Shown: positions 62,206 to 64,000 of the stretch, piece after piece
Position numbering within the stretch: position 1 is the first letter of the stretch
How the letters are laid out: the number at the start of each line of letters is the position of its first letter
Assembly (NCBI GenBank): GCA_963513935.1
Contig: OY740770.1
Span: forward strand, 86,339,267-86,403,266
Reading direction: 5' to 3'
Origin: Aphrophora alni
Lineage: Eukaryota > Arthropoda > Insecta > Hemiptera > Aphrophoridae
DNA length: 64,000 nt
Notes under the pieces: generated by a model
Database searches by the model: none
What the model saw: the letters and a program-made list of their open reading frames with translations, nothing else
What the model was told of the DNA's origin: nothing
Made by a program: the position numbers and the translations under genes

Positions 62206-63810
62206 TAGAAATAAAACAAAACAGACAACAATAATTTAACCATTTGAAAATCTTACGTAAAAATAGTAAACCCTCTTTTGCTCAACCAGATTTTTTTTTT
62301 AAATCGTGAAACTCTGTGTTTGTAGTCGTGAAATGTTGAATCCAATAATGCCCAGAGACCTTTTAGTCCCCTATATTGCCCGTACTTTGACCTTAGATGA
62401 AAGTAAAAGCACTTTCACCGCACATAATTCTCGTAAGCCTAACATTCTTTCTCTTTTATAATATCTCTTTATTCCCTATATTTCTTTACTACTTCCAAAA
62501 GTTGCATTTTCCTCGTGTTAATAGATTTCGGTATTCTTCTATATTTCGTTAGTTTTGTAGGTTTTTTTTTTTTAATTATGTCATATTATAATAAAGTGCT
62601 AATAAATTGTAGGTACGAAATTCTAGAATTTAAACAAACGGAGTTCACCAAACTTCGTACGTGACAATTCGAACCTAAATTCCCTTATGTAAACTGTCTC
62701 CTATCTAACAAAAAAAAAGTATTGATCCTGGAGGAGGAGAGGGGAAGTCTTTATCATCACCATGTCGGTATTCACATATTAACTTGTAATTGTTGGTAAC
62801 ATTGTCTAGATGTTTTAGTATGTTAATTTAGAATAAAACTAGGTTTTTTGTTTGTTGTAAAGTCCGATTTTCTTCAGGATATGGAAGAAATGGGAACCAA
62901 AAATATAAATGTATTAATAAAACCATGAATATAACACAATTCTATTAATGAATGTAACATTTGATCTACGACTAAATCATATTGGATTCCCAACATTGTT
63001 GTAACGATCTTCCTGAAGTTGTCTCCAATAATTAAATTTAATTATATAATGTTATCTTTATTTTCTCCCAATACAGTCATATTTTTTTAAATATTCGTTC
63101 TATAAAATTACTAAACATAGCAGAACAATTCAGATGAAGCAGCAGATAAAGTCTTTCAAAAGTTTTTTTCCAATATGGCGGATTAAGCTTACACAAGTAC
63201 ATACTTCAGCAATTAGTTCTTGAAAACTACAAATATGTCTGACAATCTGTGACAAAAGAGTATCTTGTATTTTTTAGCTATACCATCCCAGCCGTTGTAA
63301 TTTTATATTCTCTGTACTACATTCTCAGGATTCACATTTTTTGTATGTTTTATCTTAATATTGAAAATTCCTTTAACATAAATTCTTTTTTTAATCTGAA
63401 AACGAATATTTAATTACTAAAGTTCTTGGGTTTATCGCCATATTTTATTTTCATTACAATGTTAATTGTTTTAGCTAATCTTTGTTAGAATTATAATTCT
63501 AGAAGACAGGCAGGAAACTACCTCCTTAAATTACACTTTTCGTATAAAAGCAATTTCTAGATCCATTAATAGGTTGAAAAACATTCAATGTTTCTTAATT
63601 ACAGATCATCATGGTTTCAAAGTTTTCGTTGTGGATTTTTCTTTCTCCTGAAATAAATACTTTAATTACTCTGAAAACCAAATATTTACAAGGAGTGTAA
63701 TTACAAGAGGATTAAAATTGCATCAGAGCATAACAAGACGACGTGTGTTTCCTCGTTCTTTCTAACAACTTATGTTTTGGCTTCATTATTTTAGTACCGA
63801 ATTTCCTTTC
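62206..63810 (+). repeat. Long dispersed repeat D, copy 3
   Basis: First block 62206-62480 (CAGACAACAATAATTTAACC, GTGAAATGTTGAATCC, CCCCTATATTGCCC, AAGCACTTTCACCGCA). Second block 63380-63805 (TTTAATTACTAAAGTTCTTG, CATATTTTATTTTCATTA, GACAGGCAGGAAACTA, AGATCCATTAATAG, ATGTTTTGGCTTCATTATTT). About 1.6 kb, the most compact copy. Confidence 0.75.
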
Positions 63811-64000
63811 GAAATATACCTTAAAACTGGTCCAGAACCACCTTTAGGACAAATCGGGGACAAAGCAATTTGTATATCCAAAGAATTTTAAATGTTCCAA
63901 AATGACAAAGCTTTACCAAGTTATATATCGAAAGAATATTAAATGTTTCAAAATATCGCCCTTGTTAGGAAAACTTTTATAGTCTAACCGATAGATGTCT
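63811..64000. repeat. Short tandem duplication near the right edge
   Basis: A unit of about 50 bp (TATATCCAAAGAATTTTAAA, then TGTTCCAAAATGAC) is repeated once with changes (TATATCGAAAGAATATTAAA, then TGTTTCAAAATATC) between about 63872 and 63955. The rest, to the window end, is unassigned. Confidence 0.6.

Overview
This window looks like animal nuclear DNA, most likely from an arthropod or other invertebrate. It is strongly A+T rich, full of (TA)n runs and diverged repeats, and has no open reading frame longer than 128 codons. It contains no prokaryotic operon structure, rRNA, tRNA or recognisable intact protein gene. Every protein similarity I can read belongs to a decayed mobile or repetitive element: Penelope-like retroelements (RT tail, GIY-YIG endonuclease, N-terminal region), a likely Tc1/mariner relic, and a relic of a repetitive invertebrate gene family ending in a cysteine-rich, tesmin/CXC-like tail. 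Species cannot be fixed from this. A chelicerate such as a horseshoe crab is only a guess.

Layout. 0-9.5 kb: a G-rich minisatellite at the left edge, bare AT-rich sequence, then copy 1 of a ~2.4 kb repeat (4.1-6.5 kb). 9.5-10.1 kb: a probable Tc1-like relic and a GC-richer patch. 10-23.5 kb: almost bare, with an ATCC-type array (13.1 kb) and a long (AT)n. 23.6-25.9 kb: copy 2 of the 2.4 kb repeat. 28.4 kb: a 115-bp-arm palindrome. 32.8-38.8 kb: a Penelope-like cluster (one terminal fragment, one back-to-back pair, one antisense relic). 39.8-44.3 kb: a small repeat family and a GC-rich patch with an unknown ORF. 44.6-46.4, 51.6-54.3 and 62.2-63.8 kb: three direct copies of a long dispersed repeat. 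49.5-50.9 kb: the CXC-tailed pseudogene followed by a ~150-bp tandem array. 54.6-55.4 kb: a Penelope-like fragment with inverted ends. 56.7-57.6 kb: a 63-bp tandem array interrupted by a 354-bp insertion. 60.8-61.1 kb: another inverted pair. 61.8-61.95 kb: a perfect 47-bp-arm hairpin.

The main discovery is a set of hammerhead-ribozyme-like motifs in several distinct sequence families. They share the order CTGANGA, one extra base, stem II, GAAA, a short self-complementary stem III strand, UH, then a stem I strand in the better copies. Intact copies carry perfect palindromes at stem III (ACGCGT, ACCGGT, ACAATTGT, ACAGCTGT, ACGT), which would suit dimeric ribozymes. Two lie about 230-250 bp downstream of Penelope GIY-YIG relics. 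The inverted pairs all have one geometry: left copy on the minus strand, right copy on the plus strand, 3' ends outward. Penelope-like elements are known to carry hammerhead motifs; the number of families here, the shared extra base, the palindromic stem III and the uniform back-to-back arrangement are what deserve follow-up.
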